Shown: positions 35,357-44,472 of the stretch, one piece after another
How positions within the stretch are numbered: position 1 is the stretch's first letter
Layout: each line of letters starts with the position of its first letter
Source: Vondammii sp040505895
GTDB taxonomy: Bacteria > Pseudomonadota > Gammaproteobacteria > Chromatiales > Chromatiaceae
Assembly (NCBI GenBank): GCA_040505895.1
Contig: JBEVXU010000012.1
Coordinates: 186,001-250,000 of the forward strand
Direction: 5' to 3'
DNA: 64,000 nucleotides
Made by a program: the position numbers and the translations under genes
Notes under the pieces: generated by a model
Database searches by the model: none
What the model was told of the DNA's origin: nothing
What the model saw: only the letters and a program-made list of their open reading frames with translations

Positions 35357-36592
35357 TTAAAAATTACCCTGAAACCAACTCTTCATTCTTTCGAATACCG
35401 CCTTAAACCCTCCACCGCCGGGCATATCATGTAGCTTGCCACTCTGATTCTGCCGACCGAACAGCAAAAGACCGACACCAGTGGAGTAAATCGGGTTACG
35501 CACCACATCCACCAGCCCCGTCACATACTGGGGCAGACCGAGGCGAACCGGCATATGGAATACCTCCTCGGCCAACTCAATCAGACCCTCCATCTTCGAA
35601 CTACCGCCGGTCATTACCACACCACCGGCTATCAGATCCTCAAAACCACTTCGCCGCAGCTCAGCCTGCACTAACCCCAATAGCTCTTCATAACGTGGCT
35701 CCACTACCTCCGCCAATGTCTGGCGTGAAAGCCGGCGCGGCGGCCGGTCGCCAATACTGGGCACTTCGATCGTCTCATCCCCCGCCGCCAACTGGGTCAG
35801 TGCGCAGGCGTACTTGATCTTGATATCCTCGGCGTGTTGTGTAGGAGTACGCAACGCCACCGCGATGTCATTGGTCACCTGATCACCTGCGATGGGAATC
35901 ACGGCGGTATGTCGTATGGAACCTTCGGTAAAGACGGCAATATCGGTGGTACCACCGCCGATATCGACCAGACAGACGCCTAACTCTTTCTCATCCTCAC
36001 TCAGGACTGAGTAGCTGGAACTGAGCTGTTCCAGAATCAGGTCATCCACCTCCAGACCACAGCGACGGATGCACTTGACGATATTCTGGGCCGCACTCAC
36101 CGCACCGGTCACCATGTGGACCCGGGCCTCCAGACGTACACCGGACATACCTACCGGCTCCCTGATCCCCTCCTGCTCATCGATGATGAATTCCTGCGGC
36201 AGAATATGCAGAATCTTCTGATCTGCAGGAATCGCCACCGCACGCGCCGCATCGATCACCCGCTCCACATCGCCGTGCATCACTTCACGATCCTTGATGG
36301 CAACGATGCCGTGGGAGTTGAGACTGCGAATATGGTTGCCTGCAATACCGGCGTGAACCGAGTGGATCTCACAGCCGGCCATCAGTTCAGCCTCCTCCAC
36401 CGCACGCTGTATCGACTGCACAGTAGACTCGATATTGATCACCACACCCTTCTTAAGCCCTCGTGAGGGGTGAGATCCAATACCGATAATTTCGATCTCA
36501 TCACTCGTCTTTACCTCACCGACAATGGCCACTACCTTGGAGGTGCCTATATCGAGTCCGACAATAAGATTTTTCTCCACCTTCTTGGTCAT
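35357..36592 (-). CDS. ftsA: cell division protein FtsA
   Basis: An actin-like ATPase that tethers FtsZ to the membrane. Of 411 residues, LIVGLDIGTSKVVAIVGEV is the phosphate-1 motif and CLVDIGGGTTDIAVF near 203 the phosphate-2 motif. The extreme C-terminus FERMKSWFQGNF is the amphipathic membrane-targeting helix. It starts directly after the ftsQ stop. Confidence 0.98.
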   Translation of the reverse strand: MTKKVEKNLIVGLDIGTSKVVAIVGEVKTSDEIEIIGIGSHPSRGLKKGVVINIESTVQSIQRAVEEAELMAGCEIHSVHAGIAGNHIRSLNSHGIVAIKDREVMHGDVERVIDAARAVAIPADQKILHILPQEFIIDEQEGIREPVGMSGVRLEARVHMVTGAVSAAQNIVKCIRRCGLEVDDLILEQLSSSYSVLSEDEKELGVCLVDIGGGTTDIAVFTEGSIRHTAVIPIAGDQVTNDIAVALRTPTQHAEDIKIKYACALTQLAAGDETIEVPSIGDRPPRRLSRQTLAEVVEPRYEELLGLVQAELRRSGFEDLIAGGVVMTGGSSKMEGLIELAEEVFHMPVRLGLPQYVTGLVDVVRNPIYSTGVGLLLFGRQNQSGKLHDMPGGGGFKAVFERMKSWFQGNF

Positions 36593-37432
36593 TTAAACCT
36601 GTCCCCCTGCATCATCAAGTATCAGCCCGAGCCGTTTACCGGTTACTGAATCGGTTGTTTTGAGCTTCTTATCTTTTTTGTCGTTTTCCCAACGCACCGC
36701 GACACCATTGGTGTACCTGAGATCCATCACTTTCAACTGCTTTCCATCCACTACTGCAAACTGGCGATAGAGCCGTACAAACTGTGCAAGACGGAGCTCC
36801 CGCTCGCGACTTCCGAGACGCAGCGTCAGCCCCTGCTTGAACACAAGTTTCCAGGATCTACGACCATCCATACCGGCACTCTCAATTGTCAGCGGCAAAT
36901 CGGCGATCCGGCGTACCATTTCCAAATAGTGCGTCACCACCTCTTGTGAATCTTCGTCAGCCCCGGAGAGTATCGGCAAACCCGATGGAATCTCTTCCGG
37001 CTTCGGTGTAAATACCACCCCGCGAGCACTGACCAAGCGCTTCTTGCCCCAGCGACCAAGAGGAGTCTGCTCACCCACCCACACCTTCAGCGTACCGGGC
37101 CAGATGCGCCTCACCGTCACCTGCTCCACCCATGGCAGTGAGAGTGCAGCGTCACGTACGGCATCGAGGTCGACGGTAAAAAAATTACCCTGCATCACCC
37201 TACCGATGGCATGCTCAAGATCACTACGTTTAAGGTGATTGAAGTCGCCATCGATCCGTACCACTTTCAACGGCAGCACAGAGGGGTCTCGCAGAACCGT
37301 TGTCCCCCACACAGCACCGATTCCCATCATCGCAAACAGCACCAACGCCAGAGACCAGCTGCCCAGCCGCGTCCACAAAGGCACAATCTCTTGCACCTTT
37401 TTGCCACCTCTTTTTGCTGTGGGACTGTTCAT
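36593..37432 (-). CDS. ftsQ: cell division protein FtsQ
   Basis: A bitopic inner-membrane divisome protein: short basic cytoplasmic tail, one membrane segment near residues 25-45, then a POTRA domain (LPLKVVRIDGDFNHLKRSDL) and a beta domain. The frame is open to 37468, but the ATG at 37432 overlaps the ddl stop as ATGA, giving 279 residues. Confidence 0.95.
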   Translation of the reverse strand: MNSPTAKRGGKKVQEIVPLWTRLGSWSLALVLFAMMGIGAVWGTTVLRDPSVLPLKVVRIDGDFNHLKRSDLEHAIGRVMQGNFFTVDLDAVRDAALSLPWVEQVTVRRIWPGTLKVWVGEQTPLGRWGKKRLVSARGVVFTPKPEEIPSGLPILSGADEDSQEVVTHYLEMVRRIADLPLTIESAGMDGRRSWKLVFKQGLTLRLGSRERELRLAQFVRLYRQFAVVDGKQLKVMDLRYTNGVAVRWENDKKDKKLKTTDSVTGKRLGLILDDAGGQV

Positions 37433-38355
37433 CTCTTCACGCTCAGTGTTGTCGCCAAAATCCGCCACACCAGTTCATCAAAATCTATACCCTTGGCCTT
37501 TGCCGCCATCGGTACCAAACTGTGACTGGTCATCCCCGGTACCGTGTTTACCTCCAACAGCTGAGGTGCGCCACTGTCACTCATCAGCATATCCACCCGC
37601 CCCCAGCCCTCACATCCAACAGCATCGAAAGCTCTCAGCGCCAGTTCGGCAAGCACCTGCTCCCGTGAAGGTTCCAGTCCACAAGGCAGGTGGTAGCGCG
37701 TCGTGTCGACCTGATACTTAGCCTCGTAGTCGTAAAACTCATTTGGTGTCTCTACCCGGATCAACGGCAACACCTCTCCGTCGACGACTGCGGCGGTATA
37801 CTCCGGGCCTGAGAGCCAGCCCTCCGCCATCACCTCTGTGTCAAAGCCTGCGGCTTCCAGCCAGGCACTGCGTAACTCATCCCGATTTTCCACCCGCGCC
37901 ATACCGATACTCGAGCCCTCATGAGATGGCTTCACCATCAGGGGGAAACCGAGGTCGGCCGCCCGCTCCAGATCCTCCTCACCGGCGATCATGACGAAGG
38001 GTGCAGTCGGTAACGTCAGCCCCTTCCATAGCAACTTACAACGGTACTTATCCATTCCAAGAGAGGACGCCGCTACGCCACTACCGGTATAAGGCAGACC
38101 AAGCGTCTCCAGGGCTCCCTGTATTACGCCATCCTCCCCCCCTCTGCCGTGGAGGACGATGAAAGCACGATCAAATGCACCTTCCTGTAGCTGCTTCACC
38201 ACATCCGTCTCTGCGTCCACACCATGAGCATCTACACCGCAACCCAACAGTCCATCAAGCACTGCCTGTCCACTGACGAGTGAAACCTCCCGCTCTGCGG
38301 AACGCCCTCCCATCAGCACAGCCACTCGACCAAAATCTGTTGCTGTCACACTCAT
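37429..38355 (-). CDS. ddl: D-alanine-D-alanine ligase
   Basis: An ATP-grasp enzyme that makes the D-Ala-D-Ala dipeptide of murein. It has 308 residues, with VAVLMGGRSAEREVSLVSG at the N-terminus, FIVLHGRGGEDGVIQGALE near 65, and the metal-binding LEVNTVPGMTSHSLVPMAA near 270. The start overlaps the murB stop as ATGA. Confidence 0.97.
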   Translation of the reverse strand: MSVTATDFGRVAVLMGGRSAEREVSLVSGQAVLDGLLGCGVDAHGVDAETDVVKQLQEGAFDRAFIVLHGRGGEDGVIQGALETLGLPYTGSGVAASSLGMDKYRCKLLWKGLTLPTAPFVMIAGEEDLERAADLGFPLMVKPSHEGSSIGMARVENRDELRSAWLEAAGFDTEVMAEGWLSGPEYTAAVVDGEVLPLIRVETPNEFYDYEAKYQVDTTRYHLPCGLEPSREQVLAELALRAFDAVGCEGWGRVDMLMSDSGAPQLLEVNTVPGMTSHSLVPMAAKAKGIDFDELVWRILATTLSVKR

Positions 38356-39257
38356 CTCCCAGACTCCGCCATGCCGACAATATGCACCTCTGTCTGCAAC
38401 TCGATACCGCTGTCGGCCAACACCTCTTGACGAACCCTCTCAATCAGCTGTTCGATCTCGGATGCCGTTGCATCCCCTTCGTTGATAATGAAGTTGGCGT
38501 GTTTCGGCGACACTCTGGCGCCACCGATAGCCACCCCTTTCAATCCCGCAACCTCTATCAGGCGGGCGGCATAATCCCCTGGCGGATTGCGAAACACAGA
38601 TCCGCAACTAGGCAGCCCAATCGGCTGCTTCTCTGCCCGCTCTGCCAACAGATCACGCACCCTCTGTTGTGCCGAGGTGCTGTCACCCTGATCAAGTGTC
38701 AACAAGACGGCAAGAAACCACTCACCGACGGGGCCACTGACGTGACGATATCCCACCTCAAACTCTTCGGGCCGGCGCTGTCGTACTACACCATAGCGAT
38801 CCACCGTCTCGACCATCTCAACCTGTTTCCAAGTCTCGCCACCAAAGGCACCCGCATTCATCGCCAATGCACCCCCCATGGTGCCGGGTATACCGGCAAG
38901 AAACTCCAACCCGGTAAGCCCCTGACGGGAGGCGAAACGGGCAACAGCCGCACAAGAGGCACCCGCTTCTGCACGCAATATCGTCTCACCCCGCATATCC
39001 AAAGCTTCCATGCATCCTCGGGTAGCGATTACCGTGCCGTCGAAGCCTCCGTCTCTCACCAATAGGTTACTGCCAAGCCCAAGCCAGAGCAGCGGTTCCT
39101 CTTCTGCCAAGGTGGTCAAAAACAGCAACAGATCACCGCTATCCGCCGGGCGGTAAAAATGGCGTGCAGGCCCACCAACACGCCAGCTGGTATGGAGAGA
39201 GAGCGGCTCATCATGGCGCATCTCACCCCTCAGTAGCGCTGTCTCCTGAGCCGCCAT
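38352..39257 (-). CDS. murB: UDP-N-acetylenolpyruvoylglucosamine reductase
   Basis: A FAD enzyme that reduces the enolpyruvyl group to form UDP-MurNAc. At 301 residues it is of the shorter type II class. LHTSWRVGGPARHFYRP near 20, WLGLGSNLLVRDGGFDG near 58 and the catalytic serine in GSVFRNPPGDYAARLIE near 220 are visible. The ATG at 39257 overlaps by one base the stop of a 54-residue frame that fills the gap to murC; an in-frame TTG at 39260 has a better-placed AGGAG. Confidence 0.96.
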   Translation of the reverse strand: MAAQETALLRGEMRHDEPLSLHTSWRVGGPARHFYRPADSGDLLLFLTTLAEEEPLLWLGLGSNLLVRDGGFDGTVIATRGCMEALDMRGETILRAEAGASCAAVARFASRQGLTGLEFLAGIPGTMGGALAMNAGAFGGETWKQVEMVETVDRYGVVRQRRPEEFEVGYRHVSGPVGEWFLAVLLTLDQGDSTSAQQRVRDLLAERAEKQPIGLPSCGSVFRNPPGDYAARLIEVAGLKGVAIGGARVSPKHANFIINEGDATASEIEQLIERVRQEVLADSGIELQTEVHIVGMAESGR

Positions 39258-39421
39258 CAACGCTGCTTCTCCTTTGACCGATGGATACCACTGACTCTCT
39301 TCTCTACTGTTTTTTGATACAGCCGCTGCGGCTTCACGGTCAGTGTCCGCAACGGAACCCGCCCGGTTAGTGACTCACCACACCCCATATGCAGATGTCT
39401 GCCTGTCTGGTCCTTCGTCAT
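39257..39421 (-). CDS. uncharacterised 54-residue ORF coupled to murC and murB
   Basis: An ATG-led frame exactly spans the murC-murB gap. Its ATG (39421) overlaps the murC stop as ATGA, and its TGA stop (39259-39257) overlaps the murB ATG by one base. The product is basic and Arg/Lys-rich, begins MTKDQTGRHLHMGCGESLTG and has no hydrophobic segment or family I recognise. AAAGGAG near its 3' end would serve murB. The junctions at both ends match the coupled style of this operon, which argues for a real or recently functional gene, but a short frame in a 164-bp gap can arise by chance. Confidence 0.5.
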   Translation of the reverse strand: MTKDQTGRHLHMGCGESLTGRVPLRTLTVKPQRLYQKTVEKRVSGIHRSKEKQR

Positions 39422-40860
39422 GCCACCTCCTCTCCACTCAACTTATCCGCAAGGCCGGCAGCGACCCGACCGATGTCACCGGCACCGAGTGTAAGCACGA
39501 TGTCACCCGCACATACCACTCCCGACAACACCTCAGGGAGTTCTGAAATGGGCTCGACAAAGATTGGATCCACCTGCCCACGCGCTCGGATGGCACGGCT
39601 CAGGGCGCGACCGTCAGCCCCTGCAATCGGTTTTTCACCTGCGGCAAAAACTTCACCCAGCAGCAGAACATCCGGTCGTGACAGCACCTGGGAAAAATCT
39701 TCAAACTGTTCTTGAGTCCGGCTATAGCGGTGGGGCTGAAACGCCAAAACAACACGCCTACCGGGCCATCCTTCACTTACCGCATCAAGCGTGGCCGCCA
39801 CTTCACTCGGGTGGTGAGCGTAATCGTCCACCAGCATGATATTGCTCCCATCCGAAAGCCTGCACTCTGTTGCCTGAAAACGCCGCCCGATCCCACCAAA
39901 CTCGACCAGAGAGCGCTGTATCGATGAGGCACCCACGCCCAACTCCAGGGCCACTGCAATCGCCGCCAGCGCATTGAGGACGTTATGACGACCCGGCATA
40001 TTCAGAGTCACATCAAAATGATCACCCTCCTTTGGCGAGACCTGAAAGTGGGTACGCAGCCCTTCCTGGCGAAGGTTTTCGGCACGCAGATCGGCATCCG
40101 CCGAGAAACCGTATGTGATTGCCGTACGAGAGATCTCAGGCAACAGGCTGCGCACTTCATCATCATCGATACAGAGCACTGCCAAACCATAGAAGGGGAG
40201 GTGATGAAGAAACTCGACAAAGGTGCCTCGCAGACGCTGGAAATCACCACCGTAGGTGGTCATGTGGTCAGCGTCGACATTGGTCACCACCGCCATCATC
40301 GGTTGCAGGTAGAGGAAGGAGGCATCACTCTCATCCGCTTCAGCCACCAGATACTCGCCCTTCCCCAACCGGGCATAGGTACCGGCGGCGTTAAGACGAC
40401 CACCGATAACAAAGGTGGGATCGAGGCCACCCTCGGACAGCACGCTGGCGATCAGGCTGGTGGTGGTCGTCTTGCCGTGAGTACCGGCCACAGCGATGCC
40501 GTAGAGAAAACGCATCAGCTCCGCCAGCATCTCAGCCCGCGGCACCACGGGAACACGTGCTTCATGAGCAGCAATCACCTCCGGGTTATCATCTTTTACC
40601 GCACTGGAGATCACCACTGCATCGGCGCCGGCGACATTCTCCGGCCCATGCCCGATGAGGATGTTGGCCCCCTGGTCAGCCAGTCGTTGGGTGGCAGCAT
40701 TCTCTTTCAGATCCGAACCCGACACCTTGTAGTCGAGATTGAGCATCACCTGGGCAATACCGTTCATTCCGACTCCACCGATACCGACAAAGTGAATATG
40801 ACGCATACGCCCCATGGCATCAGGTGTTGGCCTATGTTGTTTGCGCTCATGCTGGCTCAT
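39418..40860 (-). CDS. murC: UDP-N-acetylmuramate-L-alanine ligase
   Basis: The first Mur ligase, which adds L-Ala. Of 480 residues, HFVGIGGVGMNGIAQVML is the N-terminal Rossmann loop, AGTHGKTTTTSLIASVL near 118 the ATP P-loop, and DDYAHHPSEVAATLDAV near 345 belongs to the C-terminal domain. The start overlaps the murG stop as ATGA. Confidence 0.98.
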   Translation of the reverse strand: MSQHERKQHRPTPDAMGRMRHIHFVGIGGVGMNGIAQVMLNLDYKVSGSDLKENAATQRLADQGANILIGHGPENVAGADAVVISSAVKDDNPEVIAAHEARVPVVPRAEMLAELMRFLYGIAVAGTHGKTTTTSLIASVLSEGGLDPTFVIGGRLNAAGTYARLGKGEYLVAEADESDASFLYLQPMMAVVTNVDADHMTTYGGDFQRLRGTFVEFLHHLPFYGLAVLCIDDDEVRSLLPEISRTAITYGFSADADLRAENLRQEGLRTHFQVSPKEGDHFDVTLNMPGRHNVLNALAAIAVALELGVGASSIQRSLVEFGGIGRRFQATECRLSDGSNIMLVDDYAHHPSEVAATLDAVSEGWPGRRVVLAFQPHRYSRTQEQFEDFSQVLSRPDVLLLGEVFAAGEKPIAGADGRALSRAIRARGQVDPIFVEPISELPEVLSGVVCAGDIVLTLGAGDIGRVAAGLADKLSGEEVA

Positions 40861-41933
40861 CGACCGGCAACCTCCTGACAGATATCAGCCACCCGCTGAG
40901 TTGCTTTAGGCAATGCCAGTGAGCGTGCGGTAACAGCCATCTTCATCACTTCTCCTCTGTCTTCACATAACCGCGTCAACATCTCAGCGAGAAGTTCCGG
41001 CGTCATTCTCTTCTGGGGCAACAGCAGTGCTGCACCCTCATCCGCAAGATAACCGCCATTGCGGGTCTGGTGGTCATCCACCGCGTGGGGGTAAGGCACC
41101 AGGATCGCCCCTACACCAACTGCCGCCAGTTCGGCTACAGTCAGTGCCCCGGCCCGGCACACCACCAGGTCAGCCCAGCTGTAAGCCTCCTTCATATCGG
41201 TGACAAACGCTGACACTTCCGCTTTAACTCCCAATTGGTCGTAGCTTTTTCTGGTGAGCTCGTCTTTATCCCGTCCTGCCTGATGGCGTACTTGGGGACG
41301 CTGTTCTGCATCGATCAGTGCCAGTGCTGCAGGAACCGTCTCATTAAGTGCCTGTGCCCCCTGGGACCCTCCCAGTATCAACAACCTCAACCGGCCACTG
41401 CGATCACCCAGACGTGCCACTGGCTCATCGATAGCAGCGATATCCGCACGCACCGGATTGCCAGTCACTTCGGTCTGCCGCCGGTCAAAGCTCCCAGGAA
41501 ACGCCTCCAGCACTCTGCCGGCTATGCGCGCCAACAGGCGGTTGGTCAGGCCGGGGAAGGCGTTCTGCTCATGGATCACCAGCGGAATACCCAACAGCCG
41601 TGCCACCACACCTCCCGGTCCGGTAACAAATCCCCCCATACCCAACACCAGTGCCGGACGCTGACGGCGTAGCGCACCGAATGCCTGATACATGGCATGA
41701 AGCAGCTTCAACGGCGCGACCAACCAGCGCAGAACGCCATTACCACGCAGCCCCTCGATGTTGATCCACTCGATAGGGTAGCCGTGCTCCGGCACTACCC
41801 GTGACTCAAAACTGTTGGGAACGCCAAGCCAGCACACCTCCATCCCCCGTGTTGCCAGTTCATCGGCAACCGCCAGAGCGGGAAAAACATGACCGCCGGT
41901 ACCACCTGCCATTACCATTACGCGGAGTGCCAT
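40857..41933 (-). CDS. murG: lipid II synthase (UDP-GlcNAc transferase)
   Basis: A GT-B enzyme that turns lipid I into lipid II at the inner membrane face. At 358 residues it has VMAGGTGGHVFPALAVADEL (glycine-rich loop 1) and LLILGGSQGAQALNETVPAA near 190, with GAGALTVAELAAVG-like CRAGALTVAELAAVGVGAIL near 265. It overlaps the ftsW 3' end by 16 bp. Confidence 0.98.
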   Translation of the reverse strand: MALRVMVMAGGTGGHVFPALAVADELATRGMEVCWLGVPNSFESRVVPEHGYPIEWINIEGLRGNGVLRWLVAPLKLLHAMYQAFGALRRQRPALVLGMGGFVTGPGGVVARLLGIPLVIHEQNAFPGLTNRLLARIAGRVLEAFPGSFDRRQTEVTGNPVRADIAAIDEPVARLGDRSGRLRLLILGGSQGAQALNETVPAALALIDAEQRPQVRHQAGRDKDELTRKSYDQLGVKAEVSAFVTDMKEAYSWADLVVCRAGALTVAELAAVGVGAILVPYPHAVDDHQTRNGGYLADEGAALLLPQKRMTPELLAEMLTRLCEDRGEVMKMAVTARSLALPKATQRVADICQEVAGR

Positions 41934-43090
41934 CGTTTAGCCTCCCCGTTTCCATCACCGGCTTCCCGGCGCAGCTCATAATCGATACGCACCAGCATGG
42001 CGACCACCACACAGGCGACGATAATGCTGTTACCGCCATAACTCATCAGCGGCAAGGTCAATCCCTTGGTAGGCAGCAGGCCGACATTGACGCCGATATT
42101 GATGAACGCCTGCATACCGAGCCAGAGACCGAACCCCTGTGCAACAAAGGAGGCAAAACGCCGCCCTTGCCGCTCAGCCAATGAGCCGATACGAAAGGCC
42201 CGCCAGACAATAACGGCAAACATCAGAATCACTACCAGGGTACCGCTCAGCCCAAACTCCTCACCAATCACCGCCATAAGAAAATCCGTGTGTGCCTCAG
42301 GCAGATAAAACTGCTTCTGGATACCGTTACCAAGACCAACGCCAAACCATTCACCACGGCCAAAGGCGATCAGTGCCTGTGCCAGCTGATAACCTGCGCC
42401 CTCCACATCGGCCCAGGGATCGAGAAATGAGGTCACCCGCTGTAGACGATAAGGAGAGAAGAAAACCAGACCCGCAAGTACCGCCCCGGCCGCCGACATC
42501 AGCAGTGCAAACTGCCACAGTGGTACACCACCGAGAAAGAGCAGCCCCATGGCTGTCGCAAGCAGTACGGCTGTGGTACCGAAATCGGGTTGAATCATGA
42601 CCATCGAACAGGCGATCAACAGCAGCAGCATCGGTTTGATAAAACCCCAAATGCTGTGGGTGACCTCAAGTTGGCGCCGCTCCAGATAACCGGCGATATA
42701 GATCACCAGAAACAGCTTCATAAACTCAGAACTCTGAAGATTGAACGGGCCTATGGGAATCCACCGAGTAGCGCCATTAGCCGTCCGACCCAAGCCGGGT
42801 ACCAGCACGAGAATCAGCAACAGCAGGCCGATAAAGTAGAGTACTGTTCCCGAACGTTCCCAATAGGCCACCGGTATTTGACTGACCACTGCCGCCGCGA
42901 AAATACCGATGGTAATAGCAATCAGGTGGCGGTTGACGTAATAGAACGGTGCCTCATTAATTCGATGCAGTGATGCGGAAGCCACCATCACCAGTCCCAG
43001 ACCAAGCAGGATTGCCGCTGCCAGAATCAGTGGATAGTCGAGATCGGGCATCATCACCCGGGTCTCACCGATTGTCGCCTGGTGGCTCAT
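41918..43090 (-). CDS. ftsW: SEDS peptidoglycan glycosyltransferase FtsW
   Basis: A septal murein polymerase that works with FtsI. The 390 residues contain about ten hydrophobic segments. Signatures are TNGATRWIPIGPFNLQSSEF-like TANGATRWIPIGPFNLQSSE near 108, and the family end GLTLPLMSYGGNSIIVACVV near 345. Its start overlaps the murD stop as ATGA. Confidence 0.97.
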   Translation of the reverse strand: MSHQATIGETRVMMPDLDYPLILAAAILLGLGLVMVASASLHRINEAPFYYVNRHLIAITIGIFAAAVVSQIPVAYWERSGTVLYFIGLLLLILVLVPGLGRTANGATRWIPIGPFNLQSSEFMKLFLVIYIAGYLERRQLEVTHSIWGFIKPMLLLLIACSMVMIQPDFGTTAVLLATAMGLLFLGGVPLWQFALLMSAAGAVLAGLVFFSPYRLQRVTSFLDPWADVEGAGYQLAQALIAFGRGEWFGVGLGNGIQKQFYLPEAHTDFLMAVIGEEFGLSGTLVVILMFAVIVWRAFRIGSLAERQGRRFASFVAQGFGLWLGMQAFINIGVNVGLLPTKGLTLPLMSYGGNSIIVACVVVAMLVRIDYELRREAGDGNGEAKRWHSA

Positions 43091-44463
43091 CGCACCAGTC
43101 TCCTTACCGCATCCATAAACTGCTCGCCCCGCCGCAGATAGTCACGAAACATATCAAAGCTGGCGCAGGCGGGAGAGAGCAAAACACGGTCACCCGCCTC
43201 TGCCCGTTCGGCGGCAAGACCTACCGCCTCTTCCATATTCCCGGCGTATAGAATAGTTACCGTTCCCTCCAGTGCTTGAGCAATCAGTGGTGCATCTCTG
43301 CCAATCAGAATGACTGCGCGAGCAGTCGCCGCCACTACGGCCGCCAGTGGAGAGAAGTCCGCCCCTTTGCCGTCACCGCCGGCAATCAGCACCGTGCGAT
43401 CACTGCCCTGATCAGATTTCATCCCCTCCAGTGCAGCGATACAGGCGCCGACGTTGGTTCCCTTGGAGTCGTTGTACCAGCGTACATTCAGGTGCTCTGC
43501 AACGAACTGGGTGCGGTGAGGCAGCCCGGGGAAATGTTGCAGCGCCTCCAGCATCGCCGGCATCGGCAGCTTCAACAGGCTCCCCATGGCCAAGGCGGCC
43601 AGGGCATTGGCCACATTGTGTCGGCCCGGTATTTTCAGTTCCGATATCGGCAACAACCCCTGCTCACCAAGGCAGAGCCAAGCACGGCCCTCCCGGTAAT
43701 CTACACCGAATTGCTCCGCAGTCGGCACACCCAGAGTAAACAGAAGGTCCTCACCCTCGGTGCCCTGCATCGCCATCACACGAGGATCGTCAAGATTAAA
43801 CACCCGAGCGACCGCATGCTGGTAGATCCCCGCCTTGACATCGGCATAGGCATCAAAATCGCTATAGCGATCCATATGATCCGCCGACAGATTCAGTACC
43901 ACCGATACCGCCGGAGCAAGGGTGTGGGTAGTCTCAAGCTGAAAACTGGAGAGTTCCAGAATATAGAGCTCCACTGCCGGATCGAGCAGGTCGAGGGCAG
44001 GTTCTCCGAGATTACCGCCCAAGGCTACCCGCCGTCCGGCGGTCTCTGCCATTTTCCCCAGCAGCGTGGTGACTGTGCTTTTGCCATTGGAACCGGTAAT
44101 CGCCACCACCGGAGCCTTCACTTCGCGGGCAAACAGTTCGATATCACCGATCACCGGAACACCGCGTGCAATTGCCGCTTGGATCAACGGTTCGCTGACC
44201 GCCACACCGGGACTTACCACCAGCTGTTCCGCCGCTTCGAAAACCAGTGAATCGAACTGCCCGAGAAACAGTGCCGTATCCGGCAACTCACTCTCCAGCT
44301 CCGCCAGTCCCGGGGGCTGAAAGCGACTATCGGTGATGGCAACGGGGAGACCCCGGGCAGCCAAATAGCGCGCACAAGAGAGCCCGGTCTTACCCAGACC
44401 GACAATCAAGGTTTTCACCTCATTTGTCTCTCTCATCGGCATCTGCTCTACCATTGACTCCAC
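43087..44463 (-). CDS. murD: UDP-N-acetylmuramoyl-L-alanine-D-glutamate ligase
   Basis: It adds D-Glu to UDP-MurNAc-L-Ala. LIVGLGKTGLSCARYLAARG is the N-terminal loop and AITGSNGKSTVTTLLGKMA near 122 the P-loop; WYNDSKGTNVGACIAALEG is near 330. The frame begins with GTG at 44463, 9 bp after mraY; ATGs at 44454 and 44436 are alternative starts and the family's conserved part begins only at about residue 17. Confidence 0.97.
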   Translation of the reverse strand: MESMVEQMPMRETNEVKTLIVGLGKTGLSCARYLAARGLPVAITDSRFQPPGLAELESELPDTALFLGQFDSLVFEAAEQLVVSPGVAVSEPLIQAAIARGVPVIGDIELFAREVKAPVVAITGSNGKSTVTTLLGKMAETAGRRVALGGNLGEPALDLLDPAVELYILELSSFQLETTHTLAPAVSVVLNLSADHMDRYSDFDAYADVKAGIYQHAVARVFNLDDPRVMAMQGTEGEDLLFTLGVPTAEQFGVDYREGRAWLCLGEQGLLPISELKIPGRHNVANALAALAMGSLLKLPMPAMLEALQHFPGLPHRTQFVAEHLNVRWYNDSKGTNVGACIAALEGMKSDQGSDRTVLIAGGDGKGADFSPLAAVVAATARAVILIGRDAPLIAQALEGTVTILYAGNMEEAVGLAAERAEAGDRVLLSPACASFDMFRDYLRRGEQFMDAVRRLVR

Positions 44464-44472
44464 AAAATAGCC

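Noticed and set aside
43276..44250. A 324-codon plus-strand frame antisense to murD (and similar frames antisense to murC, murE and secA)
   Set aside because: They oppose essential genes with clear motifs and show Gln/His/Arg-rich shadow composition.
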